Part shown: piece by piece, positions 27,301-42,000 of the stretch | Layout: the number at the start of each line of letters is the position of its first letter | Position numbering within the stretch: the stretch's first letter is position 1 | From: Gibbula magus | Taxonomy: Eukaryota; Mollusca; Gastropoda; Trochida; Trochidae | DNA length: 64,000 nt | Direction of reading: 5' to 3' | NCBI GenBank assembly: GCA_936450465.1 | Contig: OW388302.1 | Location: 56,920,959 to 56,984,958, forward strand | The notes under the pieces: generated by a model | What the model saw: the letters and a program-made list of their open reading frames with translations, nothing else | Told to the model about the DNA's origin: nothing | The model's database searches: none | Position numbers and translations under genes: made by a program

Positions 27301-30035
27301 GGCTTTATTGGGTTTCGAATCCTTAGTTGGAGATGATGTCCTACCTTAAGATATTCAACAATTGATGTCCTATGGCTAGAAGGTTATGGTGGTAAAATAG
27401 TTTTGAAAAGGGTCACCTGGCTTCTATATAACATTTGTTATTCTGCTCGATGATATCAGCTAGTGCTTGTAGCACTCAAACGTTAGCCTAGCAGTTGATA
27501 AAGCATTGTCAGTGTGTCCCAAAGGTGAGAGTTCAGATCCCACTGTTAAGCTGGTCATCATCAATTATTGCAACAATTGCAACTCTAAATAGTTACCACA
27601 ATTTTCTCTTCGCGTCCTGTGTGTAGGCCAGTATAGTTCAGTGGTTAGCATAGTTGTCTGTGGTATCAGGAGCTACGGGTCAAGAAACTATGCAGTGTAC
27701 TATTTCACTAACCAATCTTAGCCCATTGGCACTGATAGAAGATGTACTTATGATTGACCATGCTTGTATTTATTAGTGGAATAGCCCTCAGGGCTCATCT
27801 ACTTCTTCTGGTGTAGAGAACTGTTCCACATGCAGTGAGGTTTGGGTGAAACCCAACATTGTAACTCAGTGGTTGGTTCGATCCACGGATGTCTTGTTCA
27901 GTCTACTTGAGCCATACAACATAATGACTACATTGCCAATGAACACCTTTGTCTCCATCTGATTCATCATACACAACCGTGAATCTAAGTTGTATGTTGA
28001 TGTTTTTCAGCAATTGCCAAAAGAAAACCCCTTTGATCTAGTGCAAGCCAGCGTCCAGAGGTTTTACTTCAACAACAGCAGTGGTAAGTATACTGCATGA
28101 TAAGAGTTTTTGAAGTTGATATTTCACTTTGAGGACAGCAAACACTATACCACAAGCTTTGCAGTGTATGTAACAAGTTTGAAGAATAGCCAGTCAATTT
28201 AAATGATCGAATTTAAGCAAAACCTCAGATTTTACGCTGTCCGATGGGCCTTTATTTATGTCATACACTGAGCTTTGTAACTAATCTGCTACGAAATTTA
28301 CTGGCAATCTAAAGTTTAAAGCAAACACAATATAAACATTTAACGAGGAGACAGAGAGAGAGGGAGTAGATCCAGAAAAGAGAAGAAAGCGTTATCTCAC
28401 TTTATTCTTGGTTCGGTAACTTTTTGTTTCAGTTCTGTGTACAAACCAAAAATACACTTTAATGCACGGTGCAATGAACAAAAAGCAAAATACTAAGGTT
28501 CAACTATTGTAGTTGTTAGCCGTTTTACCACTAGCAAAAAGGCCTTTCTATTGTTTCTTTCTTTCTTTTCCTAAATCACCATGCCACATAAACTCTTTCT
28601 AGGAGTGATCCTGCCTGGTGAGACCATGAAGTTTCCGTTTGTGTTCAAATCTCCGAACGCGGGAGTGTTCACGGAGCAGTGGAAGCTGGAGACGAGGCCG
28701 GTGGTGTGCGGTGGTGCGGATCTGATCGTCACACTGAGGGGGGTCGCACTGCAGGAGGATGTCTACCAGAAACACAGGCACGAGTTGGAGGTAGGTAAAA
28801 ATGGGATCTTGGAATATTTCATGGGTAAAGGGTCAACCATTTTCAGAAATATTTGTAATAGTTGAGCTAAAATGATAGGATGATTGCTAACTAAATGTAT
28901 TTATTTTCCTCTTACAGCAAGACTTACAGAACAAACAAGCAAACCAGATCGTGCGGCAGATCCTGGACGATCTCATCGACGCCATCCGGATGCCGGACAG
29001 ACCCCGGTCGCCGGTCGATGCTTACATCACCGAGGAGGACATCTTTAGACGGCACAATAAGGGAGTGAGTAGGGACACAGGGCAGGGTTTCTTGAGAACA
29101 TCATTAGACGGCACCATAAGGGAGTGAGTAGGGGCACAGGGCGGGATTTGTTGAGGACATCTTTAGACGGCACAATAAGGGAGTGAGTAGGGGCACAGGG
29201 CAAGATTTCTTGAGGACATCTTTAGACGGCACAATAAGAGAGGGAGTAGGGGCACAGGGCGGGATTTGTTGAGGACATCTTTAGACGGCACAATAAGGGA
29301 GTGAGTAGGGGCACAGAGCAAGATTTCTTGAGGTCATCTTTAGACGGCACAATAAGAGAGGGAGTGGGGGCACAGGGCGGGATTTGTTGAGGACATCTTT
29401 AGACGGCACAATAAGGGAGTGAGTAGGGGCACAGAGCAAGATTTCTTGAGGACATCTTTAGACGGCACAAGAAGAGAGGGAGTGGGGGCACAGGGCGGGA
29501 TTTGTTGAGGACATCTTTAGACGGCACAATAAGGGAGTGAGTAGGGGTGCAGGGCAAGATTTCTTGAGGACATCTTTAGACGGCACAATAAGAGAGGGAG
29601 TGGGGGCACAGGGCGGGATTTCTTGAGGACATCTTTAGACGGCACAATAAGGGAGTGAGTAGGGAGGCAGGGCAAGATTTCTTGAGGACATCTTTAGACG
29701 GCACAATAAGAGAGGGAGTGGGGGCACAGGGCGGGATTTGTTGAGGACATCTTTAGACGGCACAATAAGGGAGTGAGTAGGGAGGCAGGGCAGGGTTTAT
29801 TGAGGATCTTCAGACGGCACAATGAAGGTCTGTTCCTTTTGATTACTGAAGTTTGTACGCACATCAGGTACATGTTGGAAGTGAAAGGAGTGCCTTCAAA
29901 CACTGTTCTTGGTGTGTTAAACATGTTCCCATGCTGTGCAGCTTGCACCAAATATATCATGGAAAGTACAGGCAAATAAATACTGTATGTCTTTTCATCT
30001 GTCTATCTGGGAGTAGAGTATAAGCTAATAACTAC

Positions 30036-30071
<36 letters not shown>

Positions 30072-33000
30072 CATACAAGCTTGTAACTATTGTCTGTCTG
30101 TGTGTAGATGGAGTACAAGCTAGTAACTATTGTCTGTCCGTCTGTCTGTGTGTAGATGGAGTACAAGCACGAGCTGGTGACGGAGCTGAAGGAGATGTAC
30201 CTGCAGCTCTTCCCGGAAGAAGACAGAGTCGGCAAGTTCTGGGACCTCTGTGTGCAGGACCTCAAGGACGTGAGTATCAGACTGAGATCGGAGCAGTCAT
30301 ATTCTGTCTGAAGTTTGTTAGTTATGCTTTTAAAGTAGCAAGCTGTAAGAACTGAACAGTAAACTAAATATTTATAGTGCCTGTATCCAGACTGAGTACA
30401 TCCTCGAGGTGCTCCTTGCAGTTCTACCCTGGTCTAACCCAAGCTGATGTGTTCAGAGTTTGAAGGTCACCTCACACTCAACCGTCACCAGGTGCAGCTG
30501 AGTTACAGAGTCACATTTTCAATTGTCTCTTGCCCCAGGTGACAACACAAGTCTCTCAATATTTATTTAGTCTCTCAACTTAAGTCTCTGTGAAATCATT
30601 CCGTCAGACTCTCAGATGTTCCAGTCAAGATGCAGGTCAGGTGATAAACAACAGCCATTGTCTGCTTTGCAAAAGATGTGCCCCCTTGAATATGTCTGGA
30701 TTGTCAAATTTAAAGTATTGTAATACTGTATCTCTGTGTTCTAGTTGATCATGGAGCTGGAGGAGGATGACGAGAGGAAGGAGCCGTACCTCCACCGTCT
30801 GAACGATGCCGTGGGCAGGATGTCCTACACCCCAAACCACCCCATACAGCAGCAGCTCTACACCATCGGGTCAGTCAGTAGTCCGTCCATCCACGCTGGC
30901 TCTCGTCCTTGCATCGAGGTTCACAGCGAGTTAAATTCTGACATGTTCTTGTTTTAGAATCCGGCCTCACATCTCACCAAATAATCATTTACTTCTTGTG
31001 GTCTCAAAAGTTGACCGATTTAATCCAGAGAGAGTTGTCATTGTCATCTGGTTATATCCCGTTTTTCACAACTTTCACACACCATATTTCACACACCATC
31101 TTTCACAACTTTCACAACTTTCACACACCATCTTTCACAACTTTCACACACCATCTTTCACAACTTTCACAACTTTCACAACTTTCACAACTTTCACACA
31201 CCATCTTTCACAACTTTCACAACTTTCACACACCATCTTTCACAACTTTCACAACTTTCACAACTTTCACAACTTTCACACACAAGTTTCATAAGCATAC
31301 TGGAGACTCTTTTTATTTGGTCTGCTCTTGATTTGATACTGAACTTGTTAAAAAACTTGATGAACCGTCGCAGCCACACCTGTAATGCAGTTATTCCTTT
31401 GTTTTACAGATACGAGTACCTGCTAGAAGCTATGGACGGTATTGTGGGCCAGTCCATGTTGTTACGTCAAACTCTCGGTTTACCAGAGAAAGAAGTTGAT
31501 GAATTCCCTGACGGAGACTTGAGTAAGTCTACATTTTTATCTTTGAAAATTAAACTATTGAAAATTGTGACGATTTGTAAAGTAATTTACTTTAACGTGA
31601 ATATTTCATTTATGTGACATTATCCTCAGTTTGTTATGTTATTTTCATTGTTTGCAAGATTAAATCTTTATATATATTTTCCGTGTATTTTTATGTTATT
31701 GTATCTTTTGATGTATTCACTTTTTATATGCAAATATCCACTTCACTTTATATTTATTCACTGTTTATTAAAACTTCTTTACTTCATATAAGTTAATGAT
31801 TATTTGAATATCACTTCTTTATCAAAATTCTTAGAAAATTAGAAAAGCTCAGAATTTGTTTGGCTTTACTAGATAATCATTGGTATTATGATATTGATAC
31901 ACGTGCTGATTCATGTTTAGAATATAAGAACTGAGGAACTATTTGATTATGCAAAATTGTTTATTCAATAGGAAAGTGTTATGTTTGATTTTGGCCGACT
32001 CTACTCCACATAAATCGTCAGGTTTTGAAAACATAAATTGTCAGTTGAACTGGTAGTTCCCTTTACATACTGTAATTAATAAACGTACTAACGACGGCAC
32101 TGACTCCACAGGGAATGATCGGGAGTACTCGTGGACATCCATGTCCTCCAATGGTAGGCGTTTCACGTAGATCTCACCCTGACCTTCACCCTCATCCCCT
32201 GGCTCAGCTCGCCTCGCCTTGTAATATATTTGCTATCAATGAGTAGCAAGACCAATATTGTGTACATAATTGGCCCCTTGCAGCCACAGCGGAACTACCA
32301 CTATTGCGCAGTCAACAAAGATGTGTGTTGCAACCTAACCAGGAGAGGGTTTTCACTGAGTTTGATAACTTACCCACAATTCAAAAACCTAATCAGCGAA
32401 CAAATAGTTCAATCATGCTTCTGCAATCAGTTGGACTTTGGTCAAATCATGGTCAGAACATTTACTGAATATATATGTAGGGCTGACTTTCTGTAATAAT
32501 TGTTACCAGTTAAAAGCAGGCGAACTCAGCCATCCACCCTTCATCAATGACCTTCACCCTTCACCCTTCACCCTTCACCCATCACCCATGACCTTCACTT
32601 TTGACCCTCACCCATGACCTTCACCTTTCACTTATGACCGTTAACCCATGACCTTCACTTTTGACCCTCACTTGCCCATGACCTTCACCTTTCAATGAGC
32701 CCCTGTAGATTGTCCTTATGCTGCAACCTTTCTGTGGGTAACCCATGCAATGTGCAAGATTTGATGAAAAGATATATCAAGATCTGGTCATGTTCCATTC
32801 TGACATTAACGGTAACTGTAAAGCAACAAATGAAGAAACCTGAGCTTTGGGTTTTCTGGGTTGGCTAAAATTGATTTGAGGCCCAAGTACAAGGGACTTG
32901 GTCTCCAGAACTGATAAATGACCGAGGAATTACAGTAATCTATATCTGAGTTGGGTCTCCTATATATGGATAAGCTACAGCAGCTGTGATGACCCAAAGC

Positions 33001-36000
33001 CTAGTTGGGTTCTGCAGTAGCAACTGAACTGTTGAACGTCAGGTGTTTCTCTTTGTTTCTGTGTGTGCACCTAGTGACGACCCAAACACCACACAACCCC
33101 CCTCTAACCTAACCCTCAGTGTTGCAGTAGCTAGGTATTATTATGCTATATAGACGATCACTTTCAGGGAGGATGGGACCTGATCATAAGTCAAACAAAA
33201 GGTTCACCTCAGTCCAAACGGCATAATTATCAGCTGACCAATGTGACCAATAGTGAAAGGAGGGGGGTGGGGGGGTTTAGCCCAGGTATTCCATCAAAAT
33301 TGTTTGAAAGGGGTTGATAAAAACCCCTAAACCCCCCTTCTGGATCGGGCACTGAATAATCACACTGATGTATCCAATAGGAATATTGAGTGCTATGCAA
33401 ATACATCATCATTTACATTAATGGACCACAATGGTATCACACTTTGACTAGGACGTAACACTGTGTGAGTAGTGTTATAATGAGGCACTAGCGTACACAG
33501 AATAGGACGTAACACTGTGTGAGTAGTGTTATAATGGTAACACTGTGTGAGTAGTGTTATAATGGTAACACTGTGTTGATATGTAGTTGCAGATGAAGCC
33601 AACACACAAGATAATCAAGGTCCTTCTTTTCTTTCTTTTTTTTGTTTATTTATTATCTTTTTTTTTTACCCATTTTCAATCCTCAGTAGTCCGGAGGTTT
33701 GTGTTCCGTCTGTAGAAAGAAATAGACTGAAAGTTTGTACCTGTAATTTCCAGCCGCACAATTTTTTGTGTAACCATCCATGCACACAAAGTTGATATTT
33801 AGAAGGAGGAAAGATCCACAATCAACTTAAGATGGTTTCCACAATAGGGCCAGAAAAATTATGTTGTATATATATTATTTAAGAGATGGTTTTCTCCTTC
33901 ATCAGACACAAACTAACTCCAAAATATGTAACATCAAATTCTGACCCTTTTGGGGATAACATTGTGGGTTGATGGCTAATATATCCTCCTTCTAACTTTA
34001 CCCAAGTTCTGTTGGTTCTGTCAATGTATACTTCAGTGGATCCTCTTGCTGCTATCCCAAAAACTTGTAGTTTGTGTTGCTTGGATTATTTTATTTAAAG
34101 GGGCACTGCGTCCAGGATAAAAATGAGATCACTTTTATCTTTCTTGGTGTTTAGTGTGTCTGCTTATGAGTTATGGTTCGCTTCACTGTTTACATGCAGT
34201 AATCTTTACTACCAATTACTTCAATTGTCTGACATTTGGGGTCTGTTACTCGTTAGCAGACACGTCAATCACCATAGGTAGATAAAAGTGATCTCATTTT
34301 TATCCTCTATGCAGTCTGCCTTTAAACAATTATTGGAAAATAGTGAAGGATATCAAGCAACAGGGCTTCATCTGCTTCCATACCCCTGCAACATTTCATT
34401 ATGTCAAACTCGTTCTGTCATACCCCTGCAACATTTCATTATATCAAACTCGTTCTGTCATACCCCTGCAACATTTCATTATATCAAACTCGTTCTGTCA
34501 TACCCCTGCAACATTTCATTATATCAAACTCCTTCTGTCATACCCCTGCAACATTTCATTATGTCAAACTCGTTCGGTCATACCCCTGCAACATTTCATT
34601 ATGTCAAACTCGTTCTGTCATACCCCTGCAACATTTCATTATATCAAACTCGTTCTGTCATACCCCTGCAACATTTCATTATGTCAAACTCGTTCTGTCA
34701 TACCCCTGCAACATTTCATTATATCAAACTCGTTCTGTCATACTCCTGCAACATTTCATTATGTCAAACTCCTTCTGTCATACCCCTGCAACATTTCATT
34801 ATATCAAACTCGTTCTGTCATACCCCTCCAACATTTCATTATATCAAACTCGTTCTGTCATACCCCTACAACATTTCATTATGTCAAACTCGTTCTGTCA
34901 TACCCCTGCAACATTTCATTATGTCAAACTCCTTCTGTCATACCCCTGCAACATTTCATTATGTTAAACTCGTTCTGTCTGCCTTTTGTTATATCTGAAT
35001 GCAATTTCTCATTCCTTCATAATCTGGGTTTGTACCATGAAATAAAGTTCCCTTTCCCTTGTCAGAGTTTCTTGTGAAACCTGAATCAATTTTCTATTTT
35101 ATTTTATCTCTTTGCAAGGGTCACCTCATTGGACACAAATTTAATTGCTTCAACTCATTTTCTTGTTAATTCAATGTGTATTAAATAATTTAATAAAATG
35201 ATTGTCAGAAGTAAATTCAACTATTCAAAAAGTAACAGGTTATTGTAGATTAGAACGGAGCACAAACCACTGGATTTGTTGAAGAATTTGCTAGATATTT
35301 TAGATATTTTGTGAAGCGCTTTTATTTTTACTCAAGTCCCAAAGCTGACTTACAAAGTTCACAATTGTCAAGTTTTCAAACTTTGGTAAATAGTTGATTT
35401 AACAGTAGATTCCTTTTCTTATTGTAGAATTGTGATAGGGGATGAATTCATTCCTTTTCTTAGATTTCGTGAATAAATCTAAACTGTCCCTTAGTGTACC
35501 AGTAGTTTGGTTTCAGGTTTAAATTTTGTGTCCTTTTTTATTTTCTTTATTTTTATTGATCTATAGTACATTTGGATCTATCTGCCATTTTTGAATATTT
35601 ACATAGTGATAAATCTATTATAGATACAAATATTTATATTTTCATTTTAAAAAATTTAAAGTTATTTACAAGACAAATTACATAATATCAATAAATCATA
35701 CCTCTAATGTAAAATTTGTATAAATAAATAAAAACAGCAAACCAAATCATTGTTTAATGATTCCATCTCAGCTCAAGACCCAAGTAAACTGGCTCTTCCT
35801 AAAAAAACAAGGACTGGTAGTGTCAATGAAGAAGGTACAATATACAGATTTAGGGCCAGTCTTATGTTTAGTGTAGATGGAGACTGGTATTATTAATCAA
35901 AATAGTCTTATTAGTTTACAGATGGCTAGTCTGTTTTGTATAGTTTTGAGAAAGCTACAAATATAATTTTAATACATATGTAGGATGTAGATCTGGGGCT

Positions 36001-39000
36001 GGTGTTGTATGATTCATATCGAGGTTGTAGGTGTAATTAACAATTTCAAAAAAATATCTGTGTAAGTTATTATTAAAATAACATAGAAACTTTATATTGT
36101 CAAGATTATCAATTCTATTTTCTGGATTTTAAATGTACCGGTAATATAACTATTCTTGGTTAGAATCTTTCACATGCTTGTGTATTATTACAGATCATAC
36201 TAGTTTTGCTTTGTTTATATATTTTCATTTGAAAAAGTTTTGTTGCTTCTGTATGCTTATATAATATGTACCTTTATTATTTGTTTATTATTGCTTTCAA
36301 TAACCAGCTATGAAACATCCAACACATGAACTGCATGAATATCAACAATTACTTTCTTACGTTTCTATCACCAATTGCTATCTGTTATTGCAGAGAGAAA
36401 ACATAGTAAGTAACACATGGGTCTACAAGCATGGTCACTCTAGATCTATATGGGATATCTGCTTTGGTTCCATCTCTCTACAGGTTACATGGTTCTCCCA
36501 GAATACAGTACAAATCATTTTGAATATATCACTTTCATAAGTTCCAGTGATTTCAGTGATCTCTTATTTCCTCAAAGAAGTTACTATCAAAAGGCAATTA
36601 ACCAATTTTAACCAAGTAGAAGACATTTGCGGGATAACATTAGTATAACCATGTTTAGTGCTTGATGTAGAAATAGATTTTGAATGATAAAAGTGATTCT
36701 ATCTAACTCAAAGATGTGCGTGTAGTCATAAGGTGAGGTGTTGTCTTCATGTGTTTAAGAGAAAATAGAAAGTTCCCTCAGTATTATCTTATGCTTTTAA
36801 CAAAATACCATTAAAGTTGTTTTATTAATAGTCCCCAAGACAGTGGCAAAACCAGAAGGAAAGGAAAAAGAAAGTATGTTAGCTTAGATTTGATTGGCTA
36901 AATAATCCAAGTAATCATATAAAACAAGCTTTGATTGGCTAAAATCTGAATGTTATTGATCTTGTGTGAAACTTTAACCATGAATTGAATTGTATCAAAA
37001 TTTGATAACATTAGGAAATGGTAAGGATGACTTCAAATTTATTGGAATCAACATCTAATTAAATCTAAACTGATGGAAACCGAATCATTATAACTACCGA
37101 CATTACAAGAAAATCCATACTCAATGTGGCCAGCATCCTCGGTTACCCAGGGTTTTATATATGCTCCGTTACTCTCCACTATATCACCCCTGGGACACTC
37201 TATCAGGGAAATCTTTACTCAAATTACCCGCCCTTGGTCGGCGTGACGAAATCAGTAATGAAAATTCTAGATAGGATTCACTGAGTTTCACACCGGCCAA
37301 GGGCGTGTAATTTGAGCATATAATGGAGCATATATAAAACCCTGGGTAACCAAGGATGTGTGGCAAGATGAGTTTGTCCAAATTGTCATATTATTAAAGG
37401 ACCTTGAGAATAATAGTCTATTTATATAGGGCATTATCCATGCATATTGCATGCTCAAAACTGCATGGCCGCCATTTTACTCCTGGTCCACTGAAGAGGA
37501 CATTACAATTTGTCAGTCGCCTGTCAGATGCTCATTTGTCCAAATTCATTTAATTCTCTTTATGAAATAAATAAGTTTGTCATAAGATTTTTATATTAGG
37601 TTAGATGTTGTTGCACTCAACATCCAATGATAATTTTGAAATTAAATTTTCACTTTGCTCATAGATTTTATAACAGGATGTTATGTTTACATAATTAATT
37701 TTGAAAAAAAATACATCTTTGGTTTTGTGTGCCTTGACTTATGTAAGTTTGGTTTTCCTTATTAACATTAGCAATATTAACAGTTTGAGTCTCCGTTTGC
37801 ATGGGATTACTTACCTTTAATTTTCCTTTGTTTTCAGAAGATATAATTTGGTGTCCCGAAAATTCTGCTAAGTTTATTTATATTTTGATATAATTTTTTG
37901 TTAATCAGGATTTTGTTTAGTTTCCATCAAAATGTTTTTGCAATGCTTACTTTGTAATTTTGTTTAATGTTTTGTTTTTATATTAATAATTTATTTAATT
38001 TCTAATCATGTGCTGCAAATTATTTTTCTATTCAGTTATTAAATTTATTTTATTTGTTTGGGTATTGTCCAATTGTCTGTTTATTTTTTATTCTTTCTTT
38101 GTGTGTGCCATGTTTTAAAACTTACAAATTGTAACAGCAAAGAATCATTTCACATGCAAATAATTTTAACTTTATTTGGTTAAGTTCTTTCTATTTCTTA
38201 AAATCATTAACATTTTTTATTGACTTTATTTCTTTGGATACACAAACATTAAATATAGAAACAATATCTCAGGCAGAATTGTACATAAATCAAAGAGTAT
38301 TGTCTGAACTGTTGAAACTTTCAGCCGACAGTCGGAAAGGAAAAATAACGGACAAGTCAAAAGCTGAGGCTAAAGATAAGAAGTCAGCCTCAGGTAAAGA
38401 TGCTAAGGCAGCAAAGGGAGGAAAAGAGGTAGGTAGTTCTAGTAGTTGCTTGGAGGGTCGACATTTTATAGTTTACTCTACCACACACAGACACTCTCCA
38501 TGGTCACTCCTGATATCAGATTTGTAAGAATTAACTTTATGTAATTGTAAACAGGCTACACCTTTTTGTTATCTTGGTCACTTTAATTTCAGCAGGTTTG
38601 AAATATGCTTGTAAACTAACCAGCCTAACAGTGTAATTTTGTGAATTTAAATTGTAAAATTAAAGAAAAACCTCAAGAAATTGCCATGTCTGTCGGATCG
38701 GCATTCATGATAATCTCCACTCAGTGAAAGTCAATGAGGTAATCTGGCCCTACACAGGGCTGCCTACTTGTACACTTTTGGTGTATTTTGTACACTTTAC
38801 AGTCCTGAAATATGATTATACACCAATGTTGCAAATTGTACACCTCTTCTCTGGAAATATATAAAATGCTCATTTCATAAATTTCTGTATAGAGTAATGG
38901 AGTTCTGTACTGTTATAGAGTTAAATTATAACTAAGTTCCAGAGATAACCCCAGTAAACAAAGGCAGACAAAGATTATTGTTGTCAAACCAGAGCATGAT

Positions 39001-42000
39001 GTCTTGGAAGATATAGTATCATATCAACTTCATCGAGTTGTACACCTAAAAATTACAAAATACTCCAAAATTGCTATATTTCTACTTTACCTGAAAGGAG
39101 GGTAGGCAGCTCTGCCTACATCAATATTCTAGTGAATTTACTTTTCACAATGTGTCACAATCTAAAGCACTCTTACGAGTGTATCTATGAAGAGATAATT
39201 ACTATGAAGACTTACATACCGGTACTCTGCTTCATAATACTGCTGTGGTGTGTTCATACAAAAGGAGTAACCATTGATGTCCTTTTGCTTTTTTGAAGCT
39301 TTTTTCTTTGACTGATTTTAAGCGGGGGTGTATCATATGAGTGAGCTAATGCTCTTGTTCCACAGACCCCTAAGCCTGACCCCAAGAAGGCCCCACCTGG
39401 CCCCAAGAAGCCCCCAAGTCGAGGTCCAGTTGTGACCCCTGGTCCCGCAGGGTCCGAGAAAGATCGGACGACGACCCCGACCTCCATACCCGCGAGTCCC
39501 CTGCCGGAGTGTGACCCGGTGGTGGAGAGGAAGTACAAGGAGAAGCTGTACTGCCAGGTGAGTAGCTGACCTCGGTGCACTGCTCTGATGAGAAGACAGA
39601 TTAGGAACATCAAATTTCAAGTCAAGTGCTATAAATAGTGAGAAGTAACCAGGTAATGTTAGAGGCAAAAGTTGTTTGACAATCAGGGTATTTAAGTAGC
39701 CTTGCTGGAACAGGACAGTGAGTAGGTAATGTTCGTGACCCGTGTCAACCTCATATCCTCGCTCAAGAGATTCATTTTCTGATCATCTACATTGCATCAC
39801 CCCTGGGACTTTGAACAGTCACTCTATTTACCCTTTTTTTAACAGTCGTTCAGCACTCTATTTACCCTTTTTTGAACATTCGTTCAGCACTCTATTTACC
39901 TTTCTTTGAACAGTCGTTCTGCACTCTATTTATCCTTCTTTGAGCAGTCGTTCGACACTCTATTTACCCTTTTTTGAACATTCGTTTGACACTCTAATTA
40001 CCCTTCTTTGAACAGTCGTTCGGCACTCTCTTTACCCTTCTTTGAACAGTCGTTCGACGCTCTATTTATCCTTCTTTGAACAGTCGTTTGACACTCTATT
40101 TACCCTTCTTTGAACAGTCGTTCGGCACTCTATTTATCCTTCTTTGAACAGTCGTTCGACACTCTATTTATCCTTCTTTGAGCAGTCGTTCGGCACTCTA
40201 TTTATCCTTCTTTGAGCAGTCGTTCGGCACTCTATTTACCCTTCTTTGAACAGTCGTTCGGCACTCTATTTATCCTTCTTTGAGCAGTCGTTCGGCACTC
40301 TATTTACCCTTCTTTGAACAGTCGTTCGGCACTCTATTTATCCTTCTTTGAGCAGTCGTTCGGCACTCTATTTATCCTTCTTTGAGCAGTCGTTCGGCAC
40401 TCTATTTACCCTTCTTTGAGCAGTCGTTCGGCACTCTATTTATCCTTCTTTGAGCAGTCGTTCGGCACTCTATTTATCCTTCTTTGAGCAGTCGTTCGGC
40501 ACTCTATTTACCCTTCTTTGAGCAGTCGTTCGGCACTCTATTTATCCTTCTTTGAGCAGTCGTTCGGCACTCTATTTACCCTTCTTTGAACAGTCGTTCG
40601 GCACTCTATTTACCCTTCTTTGAGCAGTCGTTCGGCACTCTATTTATCCTTCTTTGAGCAGTCGTTCGGCACTCTATTTACCCTTCTTTGAACAGTCGTT
40701 CGGCACTCTATTTATCCTTCTTTGAGCAGTCGTTCGGCACTCTATTTACCCTTCTTTTAACAAGCTCATCTGTGGATTAGGTTTTGTAAGGCAACTCACT
40801 AGTTTCTCCAGTCATATAAAGAAAGTCGTCAATTAGATTGCCTTTACTCTATATCACTTTGTCTTGATGTTATCTTAAGACTTACTTAATAAATGTGCTT
40901 TGTTGTTACTTTATTTTGTTGCATTCTTTGTTCTAAACTGAACAGGAATTTTTACCGAACCAAGGCTTGTGTACTGCAATACATACCGAACTGAAGCTTA
41001 ACCATGTAACCCCTAGTTATGTCCCCCGAAAATTTGTTCGGGAGACATAATGTTTTCGTCTCCGTCCGTCATTCCGTTATTCCGATATTCCGTCATTCCG
41101 AAATGTTTTCTTTTCCGGGCCATATCTCAAAAACCGTTCAATATTTTTTCACGAAACTTGGTATGTGGTTAGACCTAGTGGTGGAGTGCCTTTTGCTATT
41201 TTGGTTATTCTGAATTTTTTATTTTTTCTGGTTTCCATGGAAACAATTTGAACTTAGTGCAAATTGGGGATAGGGACCTTTTCCGGCCTCTATTTCAAAA
41301 TCTATCTAGTATTTCTTTACAAAACTTGGTATGTGGTTAGACCTAGTGGTGGAGTGGTGCCTTTTGCTATTTTGGTTATTCTGAATTTTACATTTTTTCT
41401 GGTTTCCATGGAAACAATTTCAACTTAGAAGCCGAAAAAGGTCTCAATATGCACTATCTCCAAAACCGTTCAATATTTTTTCACCAAACTTTGTATTTGC
41501 TTAGATCTAGTGATAGAGTGGAGTCTTTTGCTACTTTGACTATTCTGAATTTTTTATTTCTCGTTATTAATGCAGTATTGAACTTAGTGCTTAGCGTAAG
41601 TGAAAAATAAGGGTAATATGACTAGGTTGGATTGAAAGTTGGAGCGGGGGACATCACAGTGCATCACATGCACATATTTCTAGTATAAACAATTAATATC
41701 ATCTTATTCATTGCCTTGTTAATAAAGTTTGATTCTTGTGATGCAGGCTTGTAATGTTATCCATTAGATGAATGGCACTTTATACATGCCACAGACTTCA
41801 ATAATTTCTTTCAGTGTTATTTCTAAATATATACCCAGTAATCCTTTGCTGTTGAAGACACTCTATACATTTGATGATTTGTGTAGATTTAAAATAGACT
41901 GACATGTACATGTATCTTATTCTGTTGTAGGCTTACAGTATTATTGGCGAGGCGGTAGACAGAATGGACTCTGCGTTCGGGGACATGTTGAAGAATCGGA

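Noticed and set aside
30996..31379. Open frames rich in T-F-H-N-F on both strands
   Set aside because: Translation of the TTTCACAAC simple repeat in an intron.
34288..35077. Three overlapping + strand open frames of about 190-245 codons
   Set aside because: They come from a 40-bp tandem repeat lacking stops in any frame. All three frames encode the same cyclic peptide. No splice or start context.
36307..36408. Possible exon reading MKHPTHELHEYQQLLS
   Set aside because: The acceptor fits phase 1, but the donor at 36409 leaves phase 0, which does not match any later small exon.
39254..39668. Antisense frames of 111-119 codons
   Set aside because: Shadows of the GC-rich MYCBPAP exon at 39366-39557 and its flanks.
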